Below the pieces are notes generated by a model. The model did not search any database and had not been told where the DNA came from. It saw only the letters and a program-made list of their open reading frames with translations. A stretch of 39,756 nt of DNA from Phelpsiimicrobium sp043802125 (GTDB taxonomy: Bacteria > Omnitrophota > Gorgyraeia > Velamenicoccales > Velamenicoccaceae): positions 1 to 39,756 of the forward strand of contig JAZDLG010000040.1 of NCBI GenBank assembly GCA_043802125.1, written 5' to 3'. Shown here in pieces: positions 32,501 through 39,025 of this stretch. Each line of letters opens with the position of its first letter. Within the stretch, counting starts at the first letter, position 1. A program made the position numbers and the translations under genes.

Positions 32501-33193
32501 CTTGTTTAAATGCTCAACGAACGAAACGATGCCGCCGTTAAAACAGAACTCTGACTCTTTGTCCGTGCGCTCATCCAAAAGCTTGATGGACAGCCCTTTG
32601 TTTAAGAACGCCAGCTCGCGGAGACGGTTGGCCAAAATGTCATAAGTCATCTCAATGGATTTAAATATCTGCTTGTCGGGCTTGAACGTGACCTTGGTGC
32701 CCGTAGTCTTAGCCTTGCCTATGGTGGTGAGCTTAGAGACTGTTTTACCGCGCTCGTAGCGCTGATGATATATCTTTCCTTCCCTTTTTATTTCTACTTC
32801 AAGCCATTCCGCAAGGGCATTGACAACACTGACGCCTACGCCGTGCAGGCCGCCTGAGACTTTATAGACGCGGTGGTCAAACTTACCTCCGGCGTGGAGA
32901 GTGGTAAGGACGACTTCCACCGCAGGCTTCTTTTCCGTGGCGTGAATATCTACGGGGATGCCGCGGCCGTCATCAATTACGCTCACACTCTGGTTCTGGT
33001 GGACAATGACTGAAATATTCTTGCAAAAGCCGCCGAGCGCCTCGTCCACGGAGTTGTCCACGACTTCGTAGACCAAGTGGTGCAGTCCGCGGCTCGTAGT
33101 ATCGCCGATATACATCGCCGGCCGCATGCGGACAGCGTCTGTGCCTTCTAAAACCTGTATTGTTGTCGCGTCGTATTTTTTTATCTCTGCCAT
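29519..33193 (-). CDS. gyrB: DNA gyrase subunit B precursor with one intein
   Basis: The 1224-residue precursor should splice to a 792-residue GyrB, the longer type found in many Gram-negative bacteria. GHKL ATPase motifs are visible (VVDNSVDEALGG, DDGRGIPV, GGLHGVGVSVVNAL). The TOPRIM domain has EGDSAGG (424-430) split by the intein from SAKQGRDRRFQA, then DADVDGSHIRTLLLT. The C-terminal part has GLGEMNPHQLWETTMDP. Codes for the ATPase half of gyrase. It follows the dciA-like gene by 8 bases. Confidence 0.97.
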   Translation of the reverse strand: MAEIKKYDATTIQVLEGTDAVRMRPAMYIGDTTSRGLHHLVYEVVDNSVDEALGGFCKNISVIVHQNQSVSVIDDGRGIPVDIHATEKKPAVEVVLTTLHAGGKFDHRVYKVSGGLHGVGVSVVNALAEWLEVEIKREGKIYHQRYERGKTVSKLTTIGKAKTTGTKVTFKPDKQIFKSIEMTYDILANRLRELAFLNKGLSIKLLDERTDKESEFCFNGGIVSFVEHLNKSKNLLHNKVLYCEKGDDDMVLELGMQYNDSYAENIFSYANNINTIEGGTHLSGFKAALTRAINQYVKNKNLLKDTSASISGDDVREGLTAVVSLKLPNPQFEGQTKTKLGNSEADGFVASQTFDFLSSFFEENPSVANKIVEKAVLAARARDAARKARELTRRKGALEGLSLPGKLADCSETDATMSEIFIVEGDSAGGCWSGETKVALADGRDLSFRELLEEDKQGKKNFCYTMRDNGHIGIAPILSPRVTKKSAEVIKIVLDNGAELKCTPGHLFRLVDGSYIPAIQLTPQHSIAPLHRKLSKKEGGRSLDGYEMVFDPASKKWIYAHVLADIFNLANNIYASSVGKHRHHTDFNKLNNSPINIRRVSYEQHMGLHYKHLEHTLHRPDVKRRSAETKRTDVYRARARHKSLEKRDLFSNNAKNQWSDPAYKDFMAKKFLEFYHTHPDYQKQNAEILDAEQKKYWAQEAHRNQQADRVSKYFQEHPEHRKAHSKKAKVEWMDKDLLEWRKSKTSEQWTEGFRKKRKTAYDRTYLNASLGFARKIYDKYSRIDKYDEERVNLPKRNTNLVKLNTLKNRFFKGSGESLLEAVKNYNHKIKYIEKLSERLDVYDIEVPITHNFALASGIFVHNSAKQGRDRRFQAILPIKGKILNVEKSRLDKILANEEIRTIITALGTGVGEEFSIDKLRYHKIVIMCDADVDGSHIRTLLLTLFLRQLPKLIEGGFVYIAQPPLYKVKRGQREEYIQTEDQMNQLMLDLGREGIKFTILSEKKTLNDPQFKELLEYLVELERFNHILEKKGVNFRKIIENRNKKTKKLPIYVAKVEKETHYLYSDAELAKLSNTAKNEKEGLGEFDHVGIYDTEDIEKIISSIEKLGVSIESYFTPEGKKLKPCFRLSNDDDFDFFVLPEVLGHVKEQARKGMNMQRYKGLGEMNPHQLWETTMDPEKRTILKVVLEDAIETDEIFTILMGDQVDPRRDFIEKNAHLVRNLDV
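30608..31903 (-). other. GyrB intein with HNH homing endonuclease (432 aa)
   Basis: Residues 431-862 of the GyrB precursor, beginning CWSGETKVALADGRDLSF and ending HNFALASGIFVHN before Ser+1. It lies at the EGDSAGG/SAKQGRD site used by the known Synechocystis GyrB intein. Block B is CTPGHLF. The inserted endonuclease has an HNH motif (HRHHTDFNKLNNSPINIRRV, then EQHMGLHY), followed by about 180 basic residues with repeated Trp-containing units (QWSDPAYKDFMAK, EWMDKDLLEWRKS), a probable DNA-binding array. Confidence 0.93.
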
Positions 33194-33201
33194 GACCGTG
33201 C

Positions 33202-33513
33202 CTAACCCCTTATTAAACGAGCGCGCGGCTTAGTTATATCGCCGAGCCTGAACCTGATGTCTTTTATTTGTAATGCTTCGCTTATTTCCCGCGCGATGCG
33301 CTCTTTTCTTAAATTCAAATCGTAGAGCCTGCTTGAGCTATCTACATTAACCCTAATTTTATCTTTTGTCAAATAAACTATCTGCGTGTGCGCGAATGCT
33401 TTCGCGCCTATGGCCTTTTTTAAGACATCCCTGGCTTTTTGAAAGTCTACGCCCTTCTTCTGCTTCATTAAGTCGTGGATAACACTCTGCAGAACGTCTT
33501 TTATCTGGTCCAT
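33202..33513 (-). CDS. dciA: DUF721/DciA-like protein
   Basis: This 103-residue protein shows the DUF721 pattern: an N-terminal helix, then IGAKAFAHTQIVYLTKDKIRV, VDSSSRLYDLNLRKERI and IKDIRFRLG. DciA loads or assists the replicative helicase DnaB in bacteria without DnaC or DnaI. Its position between dnaN and gyrB is common for this family. The symbol is assigned by similarity and position. Confidence 0.8.
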   Translation of the reverse strand: MDQIKDVLQSVIHDLMKQKKGVDFQKARDVLKKAIGAKAFAHTQIVYLTKDKIRVNVDSSSRLYDLNLRKERIAREISEALQIKDIRFRLGDITKPRARLIRG

Positions 33514-33539
33514 AAAACACTCACCCGCTGTGGCCTCAT

Positions 33540-34652
33540 TTAGGAGCCGAGCCTCATGGGCTGCACGATATAAACGTATTCGCTAGACCGTATCACGCCG
33601 GGTTTCTCGGCGTCATAAAATTCCAAACTGAATGAGTCCTGGCGCCAATTCTTGAGCATCTCCAAAAAGTAGTTCGGGTTGAACCCGATCACAAGCTCCT
33701 TGCCGCTGTACTCCAAAGGTATTTCTTCTTTAAATTCGCCTATATCGGGAGTTGACTTTGAAACGACCAGCTTGTTTTTAAACAATTCAAATTTTACCGC
33801 CTGAAAATCCTGAGTTGTCAGCAGATTGGCCCTCCTCAACACCAAAATAAACCTTTCCTTCTCTATCTGTATCTTGGTGTTAGAGGCGCTTGGTATGACC
33901 TTGTTATAATCAGGAAAGTCGCCCTCAATAAGGCGCGAGATAAGGACTATGCCGTCCATTTCAAAAAATACCTGGTTTTGCCCTGCCATCAAGGAAACCA
34001 TTCCTTCCCCTTTAAGATTGCGCATGAGCTCCTGGATAGACTTATACGGGATGATCATTTTTATATCCTTGTGTATTTTTAGGTCTATTTTTTTCTCTAC
34101 TGCCGCGAGCCTGCGGCCGTCTGTCCCCACCAACTTGATAGCAGCCTGGCCTCCCTCTTGCCCGGCCTTGATCTCCAACAATAACCCATTTAACACATAC
34201 CTGGTCTCTTCATGAGAAACAGCAAAAGATGTGAGAGACAACATGTCTTTTAACACATCTTGCTCTAATTCCAACACTTCTTTATCTTTTAATTCAGGAA
34301 GTTTTGGAAATTCTTCTTTGGGCAGGCCAATTAACCGGAATTCACAGCTTTCTAACTGGATATCCACAATATTGTTTTTCTTTGTGGTCAATTGCACCAT
34401 TCCCGACGGAAGTTCTTTAATGACATCACTTAACCTTTTAGTCGGTATAGTGATGGCGCCCGGCTCAATAATCTCCGCGTCAAGTGTGATGGATATTCCT
34501 ATGTCCAGATCGGTGGTTGTGAGTTTTATTTTGTTTTTTGTCGTTTCAAATAAAATATTTGAGAGTATGGGCAGCACGTTTTTAGGCGTGATGATGTTCC
34601 CTGCGGCCTGCACCCCTCTTAACAATTCGCCTTTATCTATTTTAATCTTCAT
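33540..34652 (-). CDS. dnaN: DNA polymerase III beta sliding clamp
   Basis: This 370-residue protein has the three-domain clamp fold: MKIKIDKGELLRGVQAAGNI with NVLPILSNIL at the start, then FAVSHEETRYVLNGLLLEI and VGTDGRRLAAVEK, and the C-terminal GKELVIGFNPNYFLEML and YVYIVQPMRLGS. It tethers DNA polymerase III to DNA. The start has a perfect ribosome site, AAGGAGG, seven bases before ATG. It follows dnaA by 146 bases. Confidence 0.97.
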   Translation of the reverse strand: MKIKIDKGELLRGVQAAGNIITPKNVLPILSNILFETTKNKIKLTTTDLDIGISITLDAEIIEPGAITIPTKRLSDVIKELPSGMVQLTTKKNNIVDIQLESCEFRLIGLPKEEFPKLPELKDKEVLELEQDVLKDMLSLTSFAVSHEETRYVLNGLLLEIKAGQEGGQAAIKLVGTDGRRLAAVEKKIDLKIHKDIKMIIPYKSIQELMRNLKGEGMVSLMAGQNQVFFEMDGIVLISRLIEGDFPDYNKVIPSASNTKIQIEKERFILVLRRANLLTTQDFQAVKFELFKNKLVVSKSTPDIGEFKEEIPLEYSGKELVIGFNPNYFLEMLKNWRQDSFSLEFYDAEKPGVIRSSEYVYIVQPMRLGS

Positions 34653-34798
34653 ACATACGCCTCCTTAAATGAACTCACAACTTCTAATTCTATTATCTTA
34701 AAATATAACTCGTAGTATTAGTAGAGGGTTGGGATTCTGTTGAAAACTCCATAAACTTGTTTGATTAAAACAGAAACAACGTTCCAGCCTGTGCATAA
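34653..34798 (-). promoter_or_regulatory. dnaA-dnaN intergenic region with a DnaA-box-like site
   Basis: This AT-rich 146-base gap contains TTATGCACA on the minus strand (34798-34790), a common DnaA box variant, directly beside the dnaA stop. A TATATT element and AAGGAGG precede dnaN, but I see no good -35. It may hold a dnaN promoter or a secondary origin element. Confidence 0.45.
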
Positions 34799-36148
34799 CT
34801 ACTTTAAAATACTTGATTCGGACTTAATATCCAGAACGATCCTTTCAATTGCTTGTTTTAACTGGCTGTCGTGCGCAATGGCCAACTTTATTTTTTTAAA
34901 TGAATGCAAGACTGTGGTGTGGTCTTTGCCGCCAAAGGCCTGCCCGACCTCAGGCAGGGACAAAGCCGTCAATTCTCTGGTGATATACATAGCGATCTGC
35001 CTTGATAAGACTATGGTTTTTATCCTCTTTTTTGTTTTTAGGTCTTTGGGGTCTATTTTATAATATGAGGCGACAGCTTTCTGGATGTCTTCAACGGAGA
35101 TCAGTTTTAAGGTCTCGCGCAGCAGGTCTTTTAATATATTTTTGGCCATTTCCAGGGTTATCTTTTTTTCCTCAAGGAGAGAATATGCTATGACCCGGAT
35201 AAGCGCGCCTTCTAATTCCCTAATATTGGCCTTTATGGTCTCGGCTATAAAAAAGAGGACGTCGTCGGGGACTTTGATGGGTTCGTTCTCCACTTTTTTC
35301 TTTAATATGGCTATGCGTGTTTCAAGGTCCGGCGGCTGGATGTCAGTGACCAGTCCCCAGCTGAACCGTGAAACCAGCCTCTCCTCCAGCTTTGCGATCT
35401 CTTTGGGCGGCCGGTCCGAAGAGATGATGATCTGTTTGTGGCTGTCGTAAAGCGCGTTAAAGGTGTGGAAGAATTCTTCCTGTGTGGCTTCTTTGTTGGC
35501 GATAAAGTGGATATCGTCTATCAAGAGCACGTCAACATTGCGGAATTTGTCCCGGAACGCCTGGGTAGTCTTGTGCTGTATGGACGATATCAGCTCGTTG
35601 GTGAATTTTTCCGTCGGGGTGTAGTAAAATTTTGTCGCGGGATCGCGCTGCCTGATGCTATGGCAGATGGCCTGCATAAGGTGGGTCTTGCCCAACCCTA
35701 CCTTGCCATAAATAAAGAGCGGGTTGTAGGCCTTGGCCGGAGCTTCGGCTATTGATAGGCACGCGGCATTGGTGAACCGGTTGGATGGGCCGACGACAAA
35801 ATTGTCAAACGTGTATTTCGGATTTAAAAAGAATTCTTCTTTGGCTTTTGCGCGTTCCGGCTGCCTTTCCCGGGCAGGCGGTTTTTCAGCCAAAAATAAC
35901 GACGGGTTGATGGTGTATTCTACGCCGAATTCTTCTTTTGAGTGCTTGAGCGCGTCGCGGATGATAAGGTCGTAGTGCTGGAGCACCCAATCCCTGAAAA
36001 ATTCATTGGGGGTCTCAAGCACCAGCGCGCGCGTTTTGTCGTCTATGCGCGCCTTCACGGGTTTGATCCAGGCCTCAAAGGCAGTCTCTCCCACTCTTTG
36101 TTTTATCGTGCGGCAGGCCTGTTCCCATACAGCGTTAGTTGATGGCAT
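34799..36148 (-). CDS. dnaA: Chromosomal replication initiator protein DnaA
   Basis: This 449-residue protein carries domain I (WEQACRTIKQRVGETAFEAW), a charged linker, the AAA+ domain with Walker A GKVGLGKT (148-155), Walker B VDVLLIDDIHF and sensor ISSDRPPKEI, and the C-terminal DNA-binding domain with signature GGKDHTTVLHSFKK. It binds DnaA boxes and opens the origin. I start at ATG 36148 (AAGGCGGGG upstream) rather than GTG 36196, because typical DnaA proteins begin just before the WxxxC segment and 36196 is close to the DnaA box. The gene points away from rpmH, as at many bacterial origins. Confidence 0.97.
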   Translation of the reverse strand: MPSTNAVWEQACRTIKQRVGETAFEAWIKPVKARIDDKTRALVLETPNEFFRDWVLQHYDLIIRDALKHSKEEFGVEYTINPSLFLAEKPPARERQPERAKAKEEFFLNPKYTFDNFVVGPSNRFTNAACLSIAEAPAKAYNPLFIYGKVGLGKTHLMQAICHSIRQRDPATKFYYTPTEKFTNELISSIQHKTTQAFRDKFRNVDVLLIDDIHFIANKEATQEEFFHTFNALYDSHKQIIISSDRPPKEIAKLEERLVSRFSWGLVTDIQPPDLETRIAILKKKVENEPIKVPDDVLFFIAETIKANIRELEGALIRVIAYSLLEEKKITLEMAKNILKDLLRETLKLISVEDIQKAVASYYKIDPKDLKTKKRIKTIVLSRQIAMYITRELTALSLPEVGQAFGGKDHTTVLHSFKKIKLAIAHDSQLKQAIERIVLDIKSESSILK

Positions 36149-36199
36149 ATGTAGACCCCGCCTTACGGCGTCGGTTCCCGTATTAACATAGTTCACAAG

Positions 36200-36208
36200 T
36201 TATCCACA
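36200..36208 (+). promoter_or_regulatory. DnaA box in the candidate oriC/dnaA promoter
   Basis: A perfect TTATCCACA. A weak box-like TAGTTCACA lies 11 bases to the left (36189-36197). The region on the right up to 36255 is AT-rich and could be the unwinding element. With strand switching on both sides, this supports an origin near here. One consensus box alone is thin evidence. Confidence 0.65.
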
Positions 36209-36215
36209 GGGCACC

Positions 36216-36244
36216 ATTATAATAACCGTTTTAAAATTTTGCAA
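36216..36244 (-). promoter_or_regulatory. Predicted dnaA promoter
   Basis: The -35 is TTGCAA (36244-36239) and the -10 is a perfect TATAAT (36221-36216), with a 17-base spacer. The DnaA box lies immediately downstream of the -10, so DnaA probably represses its own gene. Confidence 0.65.
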
Positions 36245-36260
36245 GAAAATATTTTTGCAT

Positions 36261-36280
36261 GGCCGCCAAATTAGCGGCCT
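36261..36280. repeat. Hairpin between dnaA and rpmH promoters
   Basis: Inverted arms GGCCGC/GCGGCC around a short AT-rich loop. No T-run follows on the plus strand, so a terminator role is weak. It may separate the divergent promoters or be part of the origin. Confidence 0.4.
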
Positions 36281-36290
36281 ACGAAATCTC

Positions 36291-36318
36291 TTGACTACAA
36301 AGAGGCTTGTGTTATAAT
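36291..36318 (+). promoter_or_regulatory. Predicted rpmH promoter (short or absent 5' leader)
   Basis: The -35 is TTGACT (36291-36296) and the -10 is a perfect TATAAT (36313-36318), with a 16-base spacer. The -10 ends nine bases before the ATG at 36328, so the mRNA should begin almost at the start codon. Confidence 0.75.
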
Positions 36319-36327
36319 TTCACAACT

Positions 36328-36465
36328 ATGAAATTACATCTTACGACCCCCTCTAAGAGAGTGGGTAAACGCAAGCATGGTTTTCGTCGTCGGATGAAGA
36401 CCAGGAGCGGAAGAAACGTTTTAAAAGCAAGGCGCCAAAAGGGCAGGCACAAGCTTTCTGTTTAA
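36328..36465 (+). CDS. rpmH: 50S ribosomal protein L34
   Basis: This 45-residue basic protein is L34, with TPSKRVGKRKHGFRRRM, SGRNVLKARRQKGRHKLSV. It belongs to the large ribosomal subunit. It starts nine bases after the promoter's -10, with no ribosome site. Its stop is three bases before yidD. The usual next gene, rnpA, is not present. Confidence 0.95.
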   Translation: MKLHLTTPSKRVGKRKHGFRRRMKTRSGRNVLKARRQKGRHKLSV

Positions 36466-36468
36466 GGC

Positions 36469-36678
36469 ATGAAAAATGTTGCTATCGTCATCATAGCCTT
36501 TTATCAGAGAGCAATATCTCCATTATTGCCGCATAGTTGCAGATTTACGCCCACGTGTTCCTCTTTTTTTAAAGAAGCAGTAGCGCGGTACGGTTTCCTC
36601 AGGGGCTCTATTCTCGGCCTCAGGCGGATCTTGCGGTGTCACCCCCTTCACCAATGCGGCTACGACCCTGTAAAATAG
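36469..36678 (+). CDS. yidD: YidD, membrane protein insertion efficiency factor
   Basis: This 69-residue protein carries the YidD pattern: AFYQRAISPLLPHSCRFTPT, CSSFFKEAVARYGFLRG and RRILRCHPLHQCGYDPV, with the conserved cysteines. It assists YidC in membrane protein insertion. It lies between rpmH and yidC with gaps of 3 and 7 bases, so the three genes form one operon. Confidence 0.93.
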   Translation: MKNVAIVIIAFYQRAISPLLPHSCRFTPTCSSFFKEAVARYGFLRGSILGLRRILRCHPLHQCGYDPVK

Positions 36679-36685
36679 GCACATT

Positions 36686-38281
36686 ATGGAAAAGCGTTTT
36701 TTGATGGCGATTGGACTATCTCTTTTGGTGCTCATGGCATACTCTTCTCTCCTGCCAAAGCCTAAAGACGTTGTTAACAAGGAAGCCGCACTTACGCCCG
36801 CAGTTCAGCCTGCCAAGGAAAGCGCAAAAGCTAGCTTAGCTAGCGAAGTGAACGTAGATAGCGAAGTGAACGCAGCGAGCGCGACAGCAATTAATCCGAA
36901 CATATTGGACAACAATGACTTATATAAAATTACAACAGAAAAAACCGATCTTGTATTTTCAAAAACAGGCGGGTATCTTTATGAGGTAATTGATAAGACT
37001 CACAATACACCCCTCCGGCTTGTCTTCAAAAACATCGGCATGGTAAAAGAGTGGTCCGCATTTCCATTTACAACACAAGAATTACCCAAGGGTGTTATTT
37101 TTTCGTACCGCGACGAAGACGGCCTGGAAATTAAAAAGACATTCAGGATAAAAAGCGACCAGACGTTGGAGTTAACCATAGATATAATTAACGCAAGTGA
37201 TTCTAAATTAACAGGTTATACTATAATTGGCGGCTATTTTGACCCTTCAGAGATCAAAGATCAGATGAGCCAGCGTTATTGTGAGGCCTCTGTTCTTTCC
37301 AAAGAAATGGTTAATAGAAAAGCAGTGTATGGCCTTAAGACAGCGCTGGAATATGAAGGCAATATTGGTTGGGCTGGCTTGCGAGATAGGTATTTTTGTG
37401 CAATATTTTTGCCACAAGTATCTGTTAATAAAGCAGTTATAGAAACTACTAACAAAGGATATTCTAGCGCGTTATTTGTGCCGATAAGACCTTTAGGTGA
37501 GTCATCCAAGCCAATTGAAGATCAATACAAAATATACATTGGGCCACAGGATGGCGCATTGCTGCGTAATTTTGATAAGTCCACAGAAGAGATCATTAAC
37601 TTTGGCACATTTGATGCTATTTCAAAATTTCTGCTTTTCTTGCTTAGGAGCGCTCATAAGCTTGTAGGAAACTGGGGTTGGGCAATCATCATTGTAACCA
37701 TTCTGGTTTATCTCATCACGTTTCCGCTGTCAATGAAGAGCATGCTTTCTATGAAAAAAATGCAAGCTCTTCAGCCAAAAATAGAGGAATTGCGCGCTAA
37801 ACATAAAGACAGCCCCCAGAAGCTGAATACTGAGATCATGGAGCTATACAAGCGCGAAAAGGTCAATCCTTTTGGCGGATGCCTGCCTATGATCCTGCAG
37901 ATACCTGTATTTTTTGCTCTATATCAGCTATTAATGAGGCTTATAAGCCTTAAAGGCGCGCATTTTCTATGGATACAGGACTTGTCTTTGCCTGATAGGC
38001 TTATCGTGTTGTCTAATCCGCTGCCAATGGTTGGCGACGAACTTAATCTGCTGCCTCTTTTAATGGCCGGCGGCATGTTTGTGCAGCAAAAATTTTCTAC
38101 GCCCTCTTTAGACAAAACTTCTTCGGCAGCAGAACAGCAAAAGATCATGGGTATGCTCATGCCCATTATTTTTGGCGTGCTCTTTTATAAAATGCCGTCT
38201 GGTTTAGTCCTTTACTGGTTTGTCAATAACCTTCTCATGCTCGCTTTCCAATGGAAAATATCAGCAAAAAAAAGCATATAG
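36686..38281 (+). CDS. yidC: Membrane protein insertase YidC
   Basis: This 531-residue protein has an N-terminal membrane helix (LMAIGLSLLVLMAYS), a linker with two copies of a 14-base repeat, a periplasmic beta-sandwich domain (about 80-320), and the conserved 60KD_IMP core with five membrane segments (GWAIIIVTILVYLITFPLSM, GGCLPMILQIPVFFALYQLL and PSGLVLYWFVNNLL). It inserts proteins into the inner membrane. The large periplasmic domain is the Gram-negative form. The jag-like gene begins inside its 3' end. Confidence 0.96.
   Translation: MEKRFLMAIGLSLLVLMAYSSLLPKPKDVVNKEAALTPAVQPAKESAKASLASEVNVDSEVNAASATAINPNILDNNDLYKITTEKTDLVFSKTGGYLYEVIDKTHNTPLRLVFKNIGMVKEWSAFPFTTQELPKGVIFSYRDEDGLEIKKTFRIKSDQTLELTIDIINASDSKLTGYTIIGGYFDPSEIKDQMSQRYCEASVLSKEMVNRKAVYGLKTALEYEGNIGWAGLRDRYFCAIFLPQVSVNKAVIETTNKGYSSALFVPIRPLGESSKPIEDQYKIYIGPQDGALLRNFDKSTEEIINFGTFDAISKFLLFLLRSAHKLVGNWGWAIIIVTILVYLITFPLSMKSMLSMKKMQALQPKIEELRAKHKDSPQKLNTEIMELYKREKVNPFGGCLPMILQIPVFFALYQLLMRLISLKGAHFLWIQDLSLPDRLIVLSNPLPMVGDELNLLPLLMAGGMFVQQKFSTPSLDKTSSAAEQQKIMGMLMPIIFGVLFYKMPSGLVLYWFVNNLLMLAFQWKISAKKSI
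36841..36872 (+). repeat. Two-copy direct repeat in the yidC linker
   Basis: Two perfect copies of TAGCGAAGTGAACG (36841-36854 and 36859-36872), 18 bases apart and in frame, encode SEVN twice in the linker after the first membrane helix. A similar GCGAAGTGAA motif occurs at 22093-22102. Confidence 0.65.
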
Positions 38282-38478
38282 GCGAGGTTGAAGTTGAAGA
38301 CAAGACCTTGGAAGCCGCCGTTAAGAAGGCCTTGTTGCTTTTGCAAGTCCCCAAAGACCAGGTTAAAATAAAGGTTCTTGCAGAGGAGCAAAAAGGTCTT
38401 TTTGGCATGGAGGGCGCCAAACCAGCTAAGATCAGGGTCACAATTATTAGTCCTGCTCAGCCAAAGAAAAAGACTTGA
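38251..38478 (+). CDS. Jag N-terminal-domain protein (short, without KH and R3H)
   Basis: This 75-residue protein matches only the N-terminal domain of Jag/KhpB: VEVEDKTLEAAVKKALLLLQ, VKIKVLAEEQKGLFGMEG. Normal Jag proteins continue with KH and R3H RNA-binding domains; here a stop follows a Pro/Lys tail (AQPKKKT) and I see no KH motif in any nearby frame. The start overlaps yidC by 31 bases and has no ribosome site, so it is probably coupled. It may be a natural mini-Jag or a truncation linked to the homing endonuclease just downstream. Confidence 0.8.
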   Translation: MENISKKKHIGEVEVEDKTLEAAVKKALLLLQVPKDQVKIKVLAEEQKGLFGMEGAKPAKIRVTIISPAQPKKKT

Positions 38479-38563
38479 TTTTACGTAGCTAATTTGATAA
38501 CATGTTTACCGTGGAACAAAGTTCCCAGCAGAACGATGTGCTACATACAACAAACGGCCAATC
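38479..38563 (+). other. 85-base gap between jag-like gene and homing endonuclease
   Basis: No promoter, terminator or intron-like secondary structure is obvious. The frame of the downstream endonuclease is open back to 38501 but contains no start codon in that part. Confidence 0.4.
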
Positions 38564-39025
38564 ATGTTAGACCCATGGTATGTTACTGGATTTTGCGACG
38601 GTGAAGCCGCTTTTACTTTTAGCAGGACTGTTGCCAACAATGTTACCGTCAATGTTACGGCAGTGTTTTCAGTCAGGCAAAGAAGAGACAATGAGCAAAT
38701 TGTAAAAAACTTGCAGATTTTTTTTGGAGGAGTTGGTACAATTTATATTGGCAAAGAGACCTTGCCAACGAAAAATAGCGGACATACCCAGGAAAGTTCT
38801 TACTACAAGGTGTCAAGGGTAGATGAACTAAAAAAAATTTTGGAACATTTTGATAAGTACCCTCTACAAAGCAAGAAGCGCGAGGTTTATGCCGTTTGGA
38901 AAGATTTGGTGGACTATAAAGATAAATATTATGGAGGCGTGGATATACTACAGGTCAATGATTTTATTAAGCGCATATCGGCGTTAAACCAGAAAAGCAG
39001 GGCATTTAAGATACATTCAAAATAA
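38564..39025 (+). CDS. Free-standing LAGLIDADG homing endonuclease
   Basis: This 153-residue protein is of the LAGLIDADG_1 class: one motif WYVTGFCDGEAAF near the start, then VFSVRQRRDNEQIVKNLQIF, SYYKVSRVDELKKILEHFDK and a C-terminal helical part. Single-motif forms act as homodimers that cut DNA and promote spread of introns or inteins. The catalytic acid (Asp of CDGEA) is present. I see no intron signature around it. Its stop overlaps the parA start as TAATG, so it is cotranscribed with parA. It occupies the space where the rest of jag, mnmE, mnmG and rsmG often lie. Confidence 0.88.
   Translation: MLDPWYVTGFCDGEAAFTFSRTVANNVTVNVTAVFSVRQRRDNEQIVKNLQIFFGGVGTIYIGKETLPTKNSGHTQESSYYKVSRVDELKKILEHFDKYPLQSKKREVYAVWKDLVDYKDKYYGGVDILQVNDFIKRISALNQKSRAFKIHSK

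Noticed and set aside
36261..36280. Terminator of dnaA or rpmH
   Set aside because: The hairpin lies upstream of both genes and has no T-run on the plus strand, so it cannot end either transcript.
38479..39025. Group I intron carrying the homing endonuclease
   Set aside because: No P/Q/R/S-like core, and no split gene is visible around it; jag and parA are not two halves of one gene.
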